Positions 7,617-15,983 are shown, counted from the stretch's first letter. The stretch is 64,000 nucleotides of DNA from Aquibacillus saliphilus (GCF_020404745.1 NZ_JAIZAP010000004.1:124001-188000), one strand, 5' to 3'. The notes: generated by a model from the letters alone, not told the origin. Numbers and translations: made by a program.

Positions 7617-8291
7617 TTGAATTCAAGAAAAGTCGAGAGAAAAGTAAAAAATAATGTAGAATTTAAAAAATGTACTAATTGTACCGAATGGAAAGAGAAC
7701 AACTTAGATAATTTCTATAAAAATAAAGGTAGCAAAGATGGTTTAACTACATGGTGTAAGAAATGTATGATTAAAAATTCTAAGAAGTATAACGAAGAAA
7801 ATAGGGAATGGTATATTAATTGGAAAAGAGATTATCATGAAGAAAATAAGGAAAGCGAGAACATAAGAAGAAAAAAGTGGTATAGAGACAATAAAGAAAA
7901 ACAACAAGAGTACTTTACCGAATGGCAATATAAAAACAAGGATAAAATTAAAGAATATCAATTGTATAGAAGTGCCAATAAAAAACATGAAATTACAAAA
8001 GATGAATGGATCTCTTGTTTAAACTATTTTAATCATTGTTGTGCCTACTGTGGGATAAGTGAAGAAGAATCTTTAAGTTTATATAATCAAAGGTTACATC
8101 AAGAACATGTGGATCATAATGGTGCTAATGATTTAAGTAATAACATACCATCCTGTAAAGGGTGCAATAGCGGTAAAAACACTAAGGATTTAGATGAATT
8201 CATCTTTGATTATGCTATTGAACAAGAAAAAATCGATATTGTTTACAAATGGATAAATGAAGACTATAAAAAACACATTAATCAACTATAA
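7617..8291 (+). CDS. zinc-ribbon HNH endonuclease, paralogue 1
   Basis: 224 aa from TTG 7617 (SD AAGGAGG); the ATG at 7593 lies upstream of the SD. The N-terminus has a four-Cys zinc ribbon (CTNC ... CKKC), followed by a long basic helical linker, then the HNH domain near residues 130-200 with CAYCG, HQEHVDHNG, NDLSN and PSCKGCN. Four other genes here (8917, 19954, 26716, 32112) share this layout. Likely a free-standing homing nuclease. Its TAA stop starts an SPBRE-like element. Confidence 0.88.
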   Translation: MNSRKVERKVKNNVEFKKCTNCTEWKENNLDNFYKNKGSKDGLTTWCKKCMIKNSKKYNEENREWYINWKRDYHEENKESENIRRKKWYRDNKEKQQEYFTEWQYKNKDKIKEYQLYRSANKKHEITKDEWISCLNYFNHCCAYCGISEEESLSLYNQRLHQEHVDHNGANDLSNNIPSCKGCNSGKNTKDLDEFIFDYAIEQEKIDIVYKWINEDYKKHINQL

Positions 8292-8314
8292 CAGACAGCA
8301 CTATATATCGCTGG
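8289..8314 (+). promoter_or_regulatory. SPBRE-like element, copy 7
   Basis: TAACAG, 10 nt, ATATCGCTGG: a perfect match. Its TAA is the stop of the HNH gene. It sits just upstream of the SD of the small HTH gene. Confidence 0.75.
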
Positions 8315-8328
8315 AAAGGGTGAGCAAA

Positions 8329-8535
8329 ATGATCAAAATTAAACTAAAGGAATTTTTAGAAACTCATGGATATAATATGAATAGCTTTGCTGAACATGCA
8401 GAGATGAGATATGCAACTATCTATAATATATGTCATCAAACAAGCATATCAATCAATTATGGACATTTAAATAAGATCATGAAGGCTTTGAACATTACTG
8501 ATATTAATTTAATTATTGAATATGTGGAGGATTAA
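8329..8535 (+). CDS. small XRE/Cro-type helix-turn-helix regulator
   Basis: 68 aa from ATG 8329 (SD AAAGGGTGAG). Helix-turn-helix signature: MNSFAEHAEMRYATIYNIC, then LNKIMKALNITDINLII, as in compact Cro/YozG-like proteins. Probably a DNA-binding regulator. An SPBRE-like element directly upstream suggests control by the master repressor. Confidence 0.75.
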   Translation: MIKIKLKEFLETHGYNMNSFAEHAEMRYATIYNICHQTSISINYGHLNKIMKALNITDINLIIEYVED

Positions 8536-8567
8536 AATAACATGTAATACAGAAAGGGCGTAATGTA

Positions 8568-8834
8568 GTGGGTGTTTTAAAAACTAAAAAAGTCAATACA
8601 AGGAAAACTCATGATTGTCACGGTTGTGGTCATTCGTATCCTGCTAAAACAAAAATGAGGTATGTGGTTTCACAAGATGGCGGAGATATTTATTCTTCTT
8701 ATTACTGTAAAACATGCGATGAAGTATTAGACAAAATATATGATTATGTAGATTTGGATAATGGAATTATTTTTGGAAGTGTAAAAGATTGGGATATGTC
8801 TTTGTGGGAAGACATTCATTTGAAATATAAATAA
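8568..8834 (+). CDS. hypothetical zinc-binding protein
   Basis: 88 aa from GTG (SD GAAAGGG). Two CxxC pairs (CHGC near residue 17 and CKTC near residue 44) predict one structural zinc. The remainder is acidic. Function unknown. Confidence 0.7.
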   Translation: MGVLKTKKVNTRKTHDCHGCGHSYPAKTKMRYVVSQDGGDIYSSYYCKTCDEVLDKIYDYVDLDNGIIFGSVKDWDMSLWEDIHLKYK

Positions 8835-8884
8835 TGGATTAAAATAATCATTTTACCAAGTAAATAGAAAGAGGAGGTGATACT

Positions 8885-8929
8885 ATGTGGCAAATAAAAT
8901 TTAAAGGAATGATTAAATGGAAAACTTAG
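8885..8929 (+). CDS. possible leader peptide (14 aa) before HNH gene
   Basis: ATG after a strong SD (GAGGAGGTG) encodes MWQIKFKGMIKWKT. Its end overlaps the HNH start at 8917 by 13 nt in another frame. The HNH SD (AAAGGAATG) lies inside it, so it could couple or limit HNH translation. Confidence 0.35.
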   Translation: MWQIKFKGMIKWKT

Positions 8930-9567
8930 AGAGCAAAGAGTGTAAGTGGTGTGGAGAAGTTAAGCCTTTGGATGAATTTTATAGTTTTAATAAAACAAAA
9001 CAAGATGGAGAAAAGTACGTCTATTATAACCCAGAATGTAAAGAATGTAGAAAAGAAGCATCAACTAAATGGAGAAAAGAAAACCGTGAATCATTTCTAG
9101 ATATACAAAAAAGAAGGAATAAACATCCAGACCACAAAAAGGAATTAAAAATAGCGTACAAGAGAAGAAAAGAAGAAAATTATTACATGCAATACTACTA
9201 TAATAACAAGGAAAAATTTAAGCATTACAGAGAACTGCACAGACACCACGATATAAATAATGACGAGTGGGAAAATTGCAAAAGATATTTTAACTACCAA
9301 TGTGCTTATTGTGGCATAGATGAAAAGACCGCCAAAAAAGAACAAGGGAATTATTTGCACAAAGAACATGTAGCCCACAATGGTGCAAATGACTTATCAA
9401 ATTGTGTTCCCTCATGCCGTGTTTGTAACAGCCACAAATGGGTTTTTGAATGGAAGGAATGGTATAGTGTAGATAATCCTGATTATACTAAAATAAAATT
9501 TAACAAAATAGTTAAATGGTTAAATCATGATTATTTAAACTTTATTGAAGCAGAACAAATTATTTAA
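8917..9567 (+). CDS. zinc-ribbon HNH endonuclease, paralogue 2
   Basis: 216 aa from ATG 8917. Zinc ribbon CKWCGE ... CKECRK at the N-terminus, basic linker, then HNH core with CAYCGI, HKEHVAHNG, NDLSN and PSCRVCN. Same family as 7617. It sits between intact genes, as expected for a mobile homing nuclease. Confidence 0.88.
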   Translation: MENLESKECKWCGEVKPLDEFYSFNKTKQDGEKYVYYNPECKECRKEASTKWRKENRESFLDIQKRRNKHPDHKKELKIAYKRRKEENYYMQYYYNNKEKFKHYRELHRHHDINNDEWENCKRYFNYQCAYCGIDEKTAKKEQGNYLHKEHVAHNGANDLSNCVPSCRVCNSHKWVFEWKEWYSVDNPDYTKIKFNKIVKWLNHDYLNFIEAEQII

Positions 9568-9586
9568 TGCATAGGAGGTAATACAC

Positions 9587-11425
9587 TTGAAGTTAGATAT
9601 AAATGAAGATGGAACAGTTGTCCGAGTAGATTATGATTATGAAACATATCGAGAGTTGAAGAAAGTACCTGATTCAGAATTTGATAGTGACAACGATTCA
9701 TGGACTCTAAATTCTAAGTATGCGAGGGAGTTGTTAAAACAATTACAGGAATTAAATCATGATGTATTAGAGTCCATAAACGCTGTCAATGATAGTAATA
9801 TCCAACAAAAGAAATATAATACAGAAGATGAAGAAATTATTATTAAAACTGTAAAAATAAAGATACTTAAAGAGAATCCTAAATCACTACAAATAGGTTT
9901 TGATTTTGATAATAAGACTAGGGAATTTGTAAAAATGACCGCAGGAAGGAGTTACAAACCTAAAGATTATTCTTGGATTATTAAGAAAACTGAAATCGAT
10001 TGGCTATATGAAAAATTAAGCAGTTTGGAATATGTGGAGGTGAGCGAATTGGATAACTATACATCAGATTCACATAACAGCGAGGTCAAAATATCGCTAC
10101 AAGATTTCCCTCACATTACAATCACTCCATATGACTTTCAAATGGACACTGTTAATAAATTAGTTAACAATAAGAAGATGGTCAATGCTTTGGAAGCTGG
10201 TTTGGGTAAGACTCCTATTACAACAATGGCATGTGAATATTTAAATAAGAAAACATTAGTTATTTGCCCTGCTACAATTAAAGATAATTGGAAAAAGGAA
10301 ATCCATAAAATTAATCCTCATGCAGACGTAACTGTATCGGATAGTAAAGACGAATGGGAAACTGGTCAATATGTTATATTAAACTATGATATTATTGATA
10401 ATTTTATTTCTGACATTGTTAATGAGGGATTTGAGATTATTGTATTTGATGAGGCACATAAAATTAGAGGTATAGACGGTAGGGGTAAACCAAAAAGTAA
10501 ACGTGCAAGGCTATGCGTAAGGTTAGCTGAAGAAATGGAGTATGTGTTTCCTATTACTGCTACACCTTTCATCAACTATACAAGAGATATATTTAACTTA
10601 TTAAAAGTTATTGATCATCCAGATACATCTAATTGGTATTCATTCGCTAACACTTATTGTGCTCCAGATAGAAGTAGTGGTTTTGGTGTTAACTATGATG
10701 GCTCAAGTAATCAAGAACAGTTGAATGAACGCTTATATCCTAACTATATGATGAGAATCAGAACAGAAGACCATATTGAGTTACCAGAACGTACTAGGAG
10801 TTTTATTCCTGTTGATATTAATATGAGCAAATATAATAAAGCAGTTAAAGATTATATGGATAATCGAAAATCATTTGAAACAAATGGTCAACATTTAGTA
10901 CATTTAAGTATTATGCGTATGGAATTGGCTGTTGCTAAGGCTAAAAAGTCAGTTACTATGATTAAAGATTTGCTAGAACAAAATGAATCAGTAGCTATTT
11001 TTACAAATTACACGGACGTAGTTGATTTAATTGAAGAAAAGTTTAAAGATGATGCAGTTAAAATTACAGGTGATGTTGAGACGAAAGATAGACAAAAGGC
11101 GGTTGATTTATTTCAAGAAGGAGAAAAGAGAGTATTTATCGGTAATATTGATGCTGCGGGTGAAGGTATTACATTAACTAGGTCACATCATATGATTGTA
11201 ATTGATTTTCATTGGTCTCCAGTAGTAATGGTTAATCAATTAGAAAAGAGATTACATCGTATCACACAAACAAAACCAGTGAGCATTCAGTACTTATATG
11301 TTGAAGGTGCTCAAATTGATACAATGATGTTAGGTATGTTAGAAGATAAATTAAACGATTCAAGTATGATTATTGATGGTAAGAAAGAGGATTTCTTTAC
11401 AGATCAATTGATAAGTTCACTTTAA
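9587..11425 (+). CDS. SNF2/SMARCAL1-like DNA helicase
   Basis: 612 aa from TTG (SD AGGAGG). About 190 N-terminal residues look like two HARP-like modules (PDSEFDSDNDSWTL ... PKDYSWII). The SNF2 core follows: Walker A EAGLGKT near residue 206, DEAH near 288, TATPF near 327 and the C-terminal motif GEGITLTRSHHMIVID with QLEKRLHRI. Such enzymes remodel or anneal replication forks. An SPBRE-like element lies in the coding sequence at the linker between the two halves. A terminator follows the gene. Confidence 0.88.
   Translation: MKLDINEDGTVVRVDYDYETYRELKKVPDSEFDSDNDSWTLNSKYARELLKQLQELNHDVLESINAVNDSNIQQKKYNTEDEEIIIKTVKIKILKENPKSLQIGFDFDNKTREFVKMTAGRSYKPKDYSWIIKKTEIDWLYEKLSSLEYVEVSELDNYTSDSHNSEVKISLQDFPHITITPYDFQMDTVNKLVNNKKMVNALEAGLGKTPITTMACEYLNKKTLVICPATIKDNWKKEIHKINPHADVTVSDSKDEWETGQYVILNYDIIDNFISDIVNEGFEIIVFDEAHKIRGIDGRGKPKSKRARLCVRLAEEMEYVFPITATPFINYTRDIFNLLKVIDHPDTSNWYSFANTYCAPDRSSGFGVNYDGSSNQEQLNERLYPNYMMRIRTEDHIELPERTRSFIPVDINMSKYNKAVKDYMDNRKSFETNGQHLVHLSIMRMELAVAKAKKSVTMIKDLLEQNESVAIFTNYTDVVDLIEEKFKDDAVKITGDVETKDRQKAVDLFQEGEKRVFIGNIDAAGEGITLTRSHHMIVIDFHWSPVVMVNQLEKRLHRITQTKPVSIQYLYVEGAQIDTMMLGMLEDKLNDSSMIIDGKKEDFFTDQLISSL
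10075..10100 (+). promoter_or_regulatory. SPBRE-like element, copy 8, inside the SNF2 gene
   Basis: TAACAG, 10 nt, ATATCGCTAC, read in frame as part of the inter-domain linker (HNSEVKISL). A bound repressor here could act as a transcription roadblock. Confidence 0.65.
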
Positions 11426-11452
11426 ACCTCTAAAATTAAGAGGTTTTTAGTT
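11425..11452 (+). terminator. Rho-independent terminator after SNF2 gene
   Basis: Stem AACCTCT / AGAGGTT with a short A/T loop, followed by a T run. It starts at the stop codon. Confidence 0.8.
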
Positions 11453-11470
11453 TAAATTGATGTTTTAATG

Positions 11471-11499
11471 TTTTAAAATTGTTCTATTTGGGTTATAAT
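11471..11499 (+). promoter_or_regulatory. probable promoter
   Basis: -10 TATAAT at 11494-11499; the -35 region TTTTAA (11471-11476) is poor. Placed between a terminator and the next gene. Confidence 0.45.
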
Positions 11500-11549
11500 A
11501 TAAATATAATAATATATAGACAAGTTTAATATTAAAGGTAGGTGACAAT

Positions 11550-12614
11550 ATGGAAAGCTCAAGAGAAATTGAAAAAATGTTTTATAGCGATTCGTTTGGT
11601 AAAAAGAAAATTGGCTCTAATGTACATAGGCGAACAGGTAAAGGTGGAGATAGAGCAGGTGTAAGAGGCGGTCTCCGATTTGCGAAGAATAACTTTAAAA
11701 GAAATGAGAAAAATTCAAAAGTAACAACAACTAATATATTTGATAATGTTATCACCTTTCACATATTTAATAAGTTTGATGAAGATATGCGGATTGTTTT
11801 ATTAATTGAGTGGAGAAGAAGGTTTACTGATACTCATATTAGAAAAGAGTTGAAGGTGTCAATTGAAGTTTATGATCGTCTTATACATGATTTAAACATA
11901 GAAGAAAATGAGAAGGAGGCTAATACTATGAATCGAGAAGAATTAGAACAGGCTAAACAGGAAGTTATACCTTATCATGAATTTGTATCATTGCCTAAAT
12001 GGCAGAAATACGAGCTTGTTGATTACTATCAGAAAAAACTAAAGAAGTCGGCAAGGGAGATTTCAGAAATATGGAACGGTAAATTATCTCCAAATAGTAT
12101 AGGTACAAGTAAATCAAAGTGGAAGGAAGCATGGACAAAACATTTAGAAGAGCCAGAAGAAGAAATAGAGGAAGAACCTATAGATACAGGGATTGACTAT
12201 GGGGATGACTTTTTACTTGATGATGAACCAGAATATGGAGATGAACAAGAGGATATACATGAAGATGAAGAAGTTGTTGAGCATAATAATGACCCAATAG
12301 AGGAATATCAACTGAATGAGTCTCAAGCAAATAAAGTTGAAGCAAATAATGATAACGTCAAAGAACAACCTAATCAACAACCGGTACGACCCGATGTAAG
12401 AAGTCGTGAAGATAACTCATTCTCTATGCAGTTAAATAATAAATACGATGGTGCAACTTTATCAGCCAAATTACATGCATTCGCTTCCTTGGTAAATGGG
12501 AACGGTAAATTCAAAATTAATATGTCGATAAACGAAGTTTCTGATAATGATGAAAAAGAGTTGGACTGGGAGTTATTGGAGAAGATAATAAATAATCACA
12601 AAGGCGAGAAGTAG
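11550..12614 (+). CDS. hypothetical acidic protein with internal start
   Basis: 354 aa, ATG with SD AGGTAGGTG. The N-terminal 60 residues are basic and Gly/Arg-rich (GKGGDRAGVRGGLRF); a helical part follows; the middle (about 195-270) is extremely acidic and low in complexity; the C-terminus is compact. An in-frame ATG at 11928 has its own strong SD (AAGGAGG) and could give a 228-aa short form lacking the basic part. Family not recognised; its position next to the lysogeny switch may be meaningful. Confidence 0.7.
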   Translation: MESSREIEKMFYSDSFGKKKIGSNVHRRTGKGGDRAGVRGGLRFAKNNFKRNEKNSKVTTTNIFDNVITFHIFNKFDEDMRIVLLIEWRRRFTDTHIRKELKVSIEVYDRLIHDLNIEENEKEANTMNREELEQAKQEVIPYHEFVSLPKWQKYELVDYYQKKLKKSAREISEIWNGKLSPNSIGTSKSKWKEAWTKHLEEPEEEIEEEPIDTGIDYGDDFLLDDEPEYGDEQEDIHEDEEVVEHNNDPIEEYQLNESQANKVEANNDNVKEQPNQQPVRPDVRSREDNSFSMQLNNKYDGATLSAKLHAFASLVNGNGKFKINMSINEVSDNDEKELDWELLEKIINNHKGEK

Positions 12615-12650
12615 GATTCTGTAGAGGATTCCTACTTCTTCTGTTGTTCT
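12607..12650. terminator. hairpin between convergent genes
   Basis: AGAAGTAGGA (12607-12616) pairs with TCCTACTTCT (12630-12639). The tail is T-rich but interrupted. It separates the + strand gene from the leftward XRE gene. Confidence 0.55.
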
Positions 12651-12676
12651 ATGTAGTTATTTGTCGAACGATAGTA

Positions 12677-12706
12677 TTACAAAAGTGTTACAAAATAAGT
12701 TATAAT
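12677..12706 (+). promoter_or_regulatory. candidate promoter antisense to the XRE gene
   Basis: TTACAA (12677-12682), 18 nt, TATAAT (12701-12706). TTACAAAA occurs twice across the -35 and spacer. It points rightward into the antisense of the XRE gene, so it may make an antisense RNA. Confidence 0.45.
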
Positions 12707-13036
12707 TTAGGACAAGTTGTTGTTATTATTTTTGATTGCACCTATTATAATCCAAACATCGTCTAGTGATAATTCAACGCACTTGCTAAGTTCTACTAAT
12801 TCTATATATTCTTGATAGTTTGATTCATTTACAGGAATGCAAAAGATTAAGTGGGGGATATTATAAAATTTAGATAATAAATCTAGTTCCCTTATTGTTA
12901 TTGATCTTTTATTGTTTTCCATTCTAGAAATTCCAGATTTCTCTAACCCTGTAAATATACTAAGATGTGTAAGTGAGTGGTTATGGTGTTTTCTAATATA
13001 CTTTATATTTCTACCAACTACTTCATTCATTGACAC
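12707..13036 (-). CDS. XRE-family transcriptional regulator
   Basis: 109 aa, the only convincing leftward gene. It starts at GTG 13036, 9 nt after AGGGG (reverse strand). The N-terminal HTH is clear: IKYIRKHHNHSLTHLSIFTG, then LEKSGISRMENNKRSITI. The C-terminal 45 residues are a short helical tail. Divergent from the gene at 13259 with palindromes between them, so it probably controls that promoter and its own. Confidence 0.85.
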   Translation of the reverse strand: MSMNEVVGRNIKYIRKHHNHSLTHLSIFTGLEKSGISRMENNKRSITIRELDLLSKFYNIPHLIFCIPVNESNYQEYIELVELSKCVELSLDDVWIIIGAIKNNNNNLS

Positions 13037-13120
13037 ATTCGATCACCCCTACTAACTAATAGTAGTATAGTAGGATAAGATATCGATTACAATAATAAAA
13101 TGGTAAATTATGAAAAAAGT

Positions 13121-13136
13121 GTTGCAGTGGTGCAAC
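13121..13136. promoter_or_regulatory. palindromic operator candidate 1
   Basis: GTTGCA-GTGG-TGCAAC, two 6-nt arms, in the divergent region between the XRE gene and 13259. Confidence 0.5.
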
Positions 13137-13197
13137 GAATCTAGTAAAATCAACTTACAATAATAGGAAATTATAAAAATAGTATAAATGATATTAA

Positions 13198-13213
13198 AAG
13201 AACACTTGTTCTT
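13198..13213. promoter_or_regulatory. palindromic operator candidate 2
   Basis: AAGAAC-ACTT-GTTCTT overlaps the -35 of the rightward promoter at 13206, a typical operator position. Confidence 0.5.
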
Positions 13214-13234
13214 ATATACCTTTTGTACTATACT
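13206..13234 (+). promoter_or_regulatory. SigA-type promoter, rightward from lysogeny region
   Basis: -35 TTGTTC (13206-13211), 17 nt, -10 TATACT (13229-13234). It drives the gene at 13259. Confidence 0.65.
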
Positions 13235-13258
13235 ATAATAGCAGAAGGAGGAAATATT

Positions 13259-13687
13259 ATGAAAATTCTAGAGCGTAATAAGGGGAAATGGATAGATGAA
13301 TTAGGAATTACTCAAGGGGATCATGCGAATTTATTTTTATTTCTAACTAAAGAAGAAGAGTCTTTCGACCTATTTATGGATAAGTTTTATACAAATAATA
13401 TTGTAACCGATTTAATGGCATTTCAACGTTACAAGCGGGCAATAGAAAGGAGTGCTCTAAACGTTTTCTTGCGTAATATTAAAACAAATAGAAAACTGGC
13501 TCTTGAAAATGAACTTCAAGAACCAGTAAGTTATGCCCACATTAACCTAATGGACGATTTAAATATAACACATCTAGAATTATATGAAAAGATAATTCAT
13601 TCGACAAACCAGTCATTCCTTAGTATTTTGAAGAATTGGAATATCGTAGACTTCGAAACGGCAGATGATTTCCTGCTTGATTTGTAA
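13259..13687 (+). CDS. hypothetical protein of the lysogeny region
   Basis: 142 aa from ATG 13259 (SD AAGGAGG). Helical, no motif I recognise. It lies between a divergent XRE regulator and the recombinase-fold repressor and ends in a terminator, so a role in the lysis-lysogeny switch is plausible but unproven. Confidence 0.65.
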   Translation: MKILERNKGKWIDELGITQGDHANLFLFLTKEEESFDLFMDKFYTNNIVTDLMAFQRYKRAIERSALNVFLRNIKTNRKLALENELQEPVSYAHINLMDDLNITHLELYEKIIHSTNQSFLSILKNWNIVDFETADDFLLDL

Positions 13688-13691
13688 GGAG

Positions 13692-13728
13692 TAATACCTG
13701 TCCTCTCTTGGGTGGGTATCTTTTTTTA
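13692..13728 (+). terminator. Rho-independent terminator
   Basis: ATACC pairs with GGTAT around a partly paired interior, followed by seven T. Confidence 0.65.
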
Positions 13729-13824
13729 TTTATATAGATTATACTTTACACTTAAATAAAATTCTCATATAATAAATTTAATTCGTATTTTTTTATTTAT
13801 ATTTATTTTTATGAATATTTTTGT

Positions 13825-13840
13825 TTATACTGAGTATAAT
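13825..13840 (+). promoter_or_regulatory. promoter -10 region and palindrome of repressor gene
   Basis: TTATAC-TGA-GTATAA overlaps TATAAT (13835-13840). No good -35. The half-sites are those of the TTTATAC promoter class but with a 3-nt gap instead of 8. Confidence 0.5.
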
Positions 13841-13876
13841 GTATAGTAAGAGAGAAAAGAAAAAGGAGGATTTATT

Positions 13877-14905
13877 ATGGCAAGATTGTATCAAGGAAAA
13901 TACAAAGAGGGCTTCATGAATGAACAATCAGAAGCTCGTCGTGACCTGTTGAAATGGCTATTTGACACATCGTTTGATTTTGAAAACAAGACTTTCAGCA
14001 AAGATCTTTTTGATTTTAACAAAGAGGAAATGAAAACTTTCCTAAAAAGCAGAAAGATTACAGAGAATACCATGACAACATATAGTAGATGGATATCAGG
14101 GTATATAGATTGGGCTATAAAGAACAATCATAAACTGTATGATAGAAATGTTATTAAAGGGTTTACTGAAGACGATTTGAAGGAGATTATTAAAAAAGAG
14201 AACAACTACTTTCATGTAGATTTGATTTACGAATTAGTAGGTAGAAAAACCGTAGACAATTCTTTACCAAGCCTGAAAAACATACAAGATCAGTTGTTGG
14301 TTTATCTAATTTTCTTAGGTATAAATGGGAAGCAGTCATATGAACTATTAGAATTACAGTACAAACATATAGACTTCGAAAATAGGCTGATCAAATTAAG
14401 TGAAATAGACCCATATATTAGAGACGTAAGAATAGATGAATTCGGACTAAAGTTAATCAGAGAGTCTAAAAGAGAAAAGGAATATTTTAGATATATCAAA
14501 GATGTTGAACTTGAAGAGATGAAAAATAAAACAGAATCTTATGAGTTATCTGATTCTCCATATGTGTTTAGAAAGTCTAAAGTAGGAAAGTATGATGAGG
14601 ATTTTGGGCAAATGAGTTATCAGGGGTTAATGGCTAGGCTTAACTCCATTGGAGACTATGTAGGAGAATCACTGACAGTAAAGAAGATAAGAGAGTCAGG
14701 AGTCCTCTATGTGGCTAAGAAGATAATAGATGCTAATCAAGACTTGAGCATTCACAACCAGCTAGTCAATAAAGCACTATTTCAGCGATATGGATTAGAG
14801 AATGCAAAAGACCAATCCAAATACCTAAAACTACAATTTATAAGAAAAGAACTTCCGAGAATATATCCCGAATATATAGGAAAGGTGAACAAAGAAAAAG
14901 TATAG
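13877..14905 (+). CDS. tyrosine-recombinase-fold master repressor, MrpR/YopR-like
   Basis: 342 aa, ATG with SD AAGGAGG. The N-terminal half resembles a SAM-like core-binding domain (TENTMTTYSRWISGYIDWAI). The C-terminal half resembles an integrase catalytic domain (DQLLVYLIFLGINGKQSYELL, LQYKHIDFENRLI), but I see no HxLR, LGH or catalytic Tyr signature. SPbeta MrpR has this fold, has lost recombinase function and binds SPBRE elements to hold lysogeny. Together with the dispersed elements in this window, a repressor is more likely than an integrase. It has its own promoter and terminator. Confidence 0.75.
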   Translation: MARLYQGKYKEGFMNEQSEARRDLLKWLFDTSFDFENKTFSKDLFDFNKEEMKTFLKSRKITENTMTTYSRWISGYIDWAIKNNHKLYDRNVIKGFTEDDLKEIIKKENNYFHVDLIYELVGRKTVDNSLPSLKNIQDQLLVYLIFLGINGKQSYELLELQYKHIDFENRLIKLSEIDPYIRDVRIDEFGLKLIRESKREKEYFRYIKDVELEEMKNKTESYELSDSPYVFRKSKVGKYDEDFGQMSYQGLMARLNSIGDYVGESLTVKKIRESGVLYVAKKIIDANQDLSIHNQLVNKALFQRYGLENAKDQSKYLKLQFIRKELPRIYPEYIGKVNKEKV

Positions 14906-14956
14906 AGTAGAGATGTCTGGATTCGATGCAATCCAGATTTTCTTTACTCTTTTTTA
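14904..14956 (+). terminator. Rho-independent terminator after repressor gene
   Basis: Inner stem TCTGGATT / AATCCAGA, outer pairing AGAGTA / TACTCT, then TTTTTT. Confidence 0.75.
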
Positions 14957-14966
14957 TACATTAACC

Positions 14967-14995
14967 TTGACATATTATATAAATATAATTATACT
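14967..14995 (+). promoter_or_regulatory. strong SigA-type promoter
   Basis: -35 TTGACA (14967-14972), 17 nt, -10 TATACT (14990-14995), then ATAAT. The spacer matches the promoter at 59164 almost exactly. It opens the rightward early gene run. Confidence 0.85.
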
Positions 14996-15035
14996 ATAAT
15001 AAGAGGTAAGAAATTAATATTTATATGAGGTGATA

Positions 15036-15191
15036 TTGCTGGAACAAGTAAAAGAAACAATCATCAGTGAGTTTACATATGATGAGCTGCAAGAGATGGA
15101 AGATCATATTAAATGGATGGAATCTAGAGAGTGGAAGATGATTAAACAAAAGAGTTTACGTTGTTCATTTAGCAAGGAATTTATTGAGTAG
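15036..15191 (+). CDS. small hypothetical protein
   Basis: 51 aa. The start is TTG 15036 or CTG 15039 after GAGGTGA. Helical (YDELQEMEDHIKWMESREW). First gene behind the promoter at 14967. Confidence 0.5.
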   Translation: MLEQVKETIISEFTYDELQEMEDHIKWMESREWKMIKQKSLRCSFSKEFIE

Positions 15192-15228
15192 GAGATAGAA
15201 AAACCGTAGTAAGAAAGGGTGATTTACC

Positions 15229-15378
15229 TTGAATAAAGTAGGAGTATTTCTTAATGATGTGCTAATGTACGGTAATTATTACAATTACCATTTCGCAATT
15301 GAATGTTTAGATTATGCTAAAGAACTTACTGTTGAAACTGGTGAATTTCACGAAGTAAAGTTTTATAAAGATGAATAA
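15229..15378 (+). CDS. small hypothetical protein
   Basis: 49 aa from TTG with SD GAAAGGG. Compact, Tyr-rich; family unknown. Confidence 0.55.
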   Translation: MNKVGVFLNDVLMYGNYYNYHFAIECLDYAKELTVETGEFHEVKFYKDE

Positions 15379-15454
15379 GACGAACATTAGTTAATAGAGA
15401 TTTCGACTAAATTATGACTTAAAATTGTTCTTTTATTAAGAAAGGAGATATTAA

Positions 15455-15943
15455 ATGTTATCAGATTATAATATTAACAAGTTAAATATGAGTGGTTTGT
15501 ATGGTTGTGAGCCAAATAAAAAATATAGGGGACAGTTATTTTATGATAATTTAAATCATTGCTGTAACTGGACTTTTCAAGTAGTTAAAAACCACGAAGG
15601 AAACTATTTTATGAGAGATACGTATTGGAGTTCAGGTGATAGTCTTTCCATACCACTGTCTGATGAAAACATTGATGAATTTAGATTAATTTTTGAATGG
15701 GTTAAGGTTAGAAAAATTAGATTAGAAGAAACCAATCATTACGAAAATCATTATAGAGTAGCTGTAGATAGTGGTGGGTATTCATTTCCGAAATATTTTG
15801 TTGACATAGATAGGATAAAAAACAAAGAGATGATGGTTGACGAAATTGATTCTAAAATTAAATCATTAGAATGGGAAATAGGAAGTCTGCGTGATAGAAA
15901 AGACAATCTTTTAAACGGAACTTACAAAGTTGATTGGTTTTAA
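15455..15943 (+). CDS. hypothetical protein
   Basis: 162 aa, ATG with SD AAAGGAG. Beta-rich body with several Trp, and a C-terminal coiled coil of about 35 residues (IDSKIKSLEWEIGSLRDRK). Family unknown. Confidence 0.7.
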   Translation: MLSDYNINKLNMSGLYGCEPNKKYRGQLFYDNLNHCCNWTFQVVKNHEGNYFMRDTYWSSGDSLSIPLSDENIDEFRLIFEWVKVRKIRLEETNHYENHYRVAVDSGGYSFPKYFVDIDRIKNKEMMVDEIDSKIKSLEWEIGSLRDRKDNLLNGTYKVDWF

Positions 15944-15983
15944 TTGATAAAAGTGATTTTTTATTAAGAGAGAGGTGATCGAA

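Noticed and set aside
13877-14905. Active phage integrase
   Set aside because: No catalytic HxLR / LGH / Tyr signature, no attachment-site-like repeat and no excisionase beside it.
12707-15000. Arbitrium (aimR-aimP) system
   Set aside because: No TPR-type receptor of about 380 aa and no short secreted peptide gene is visible near the repressor.
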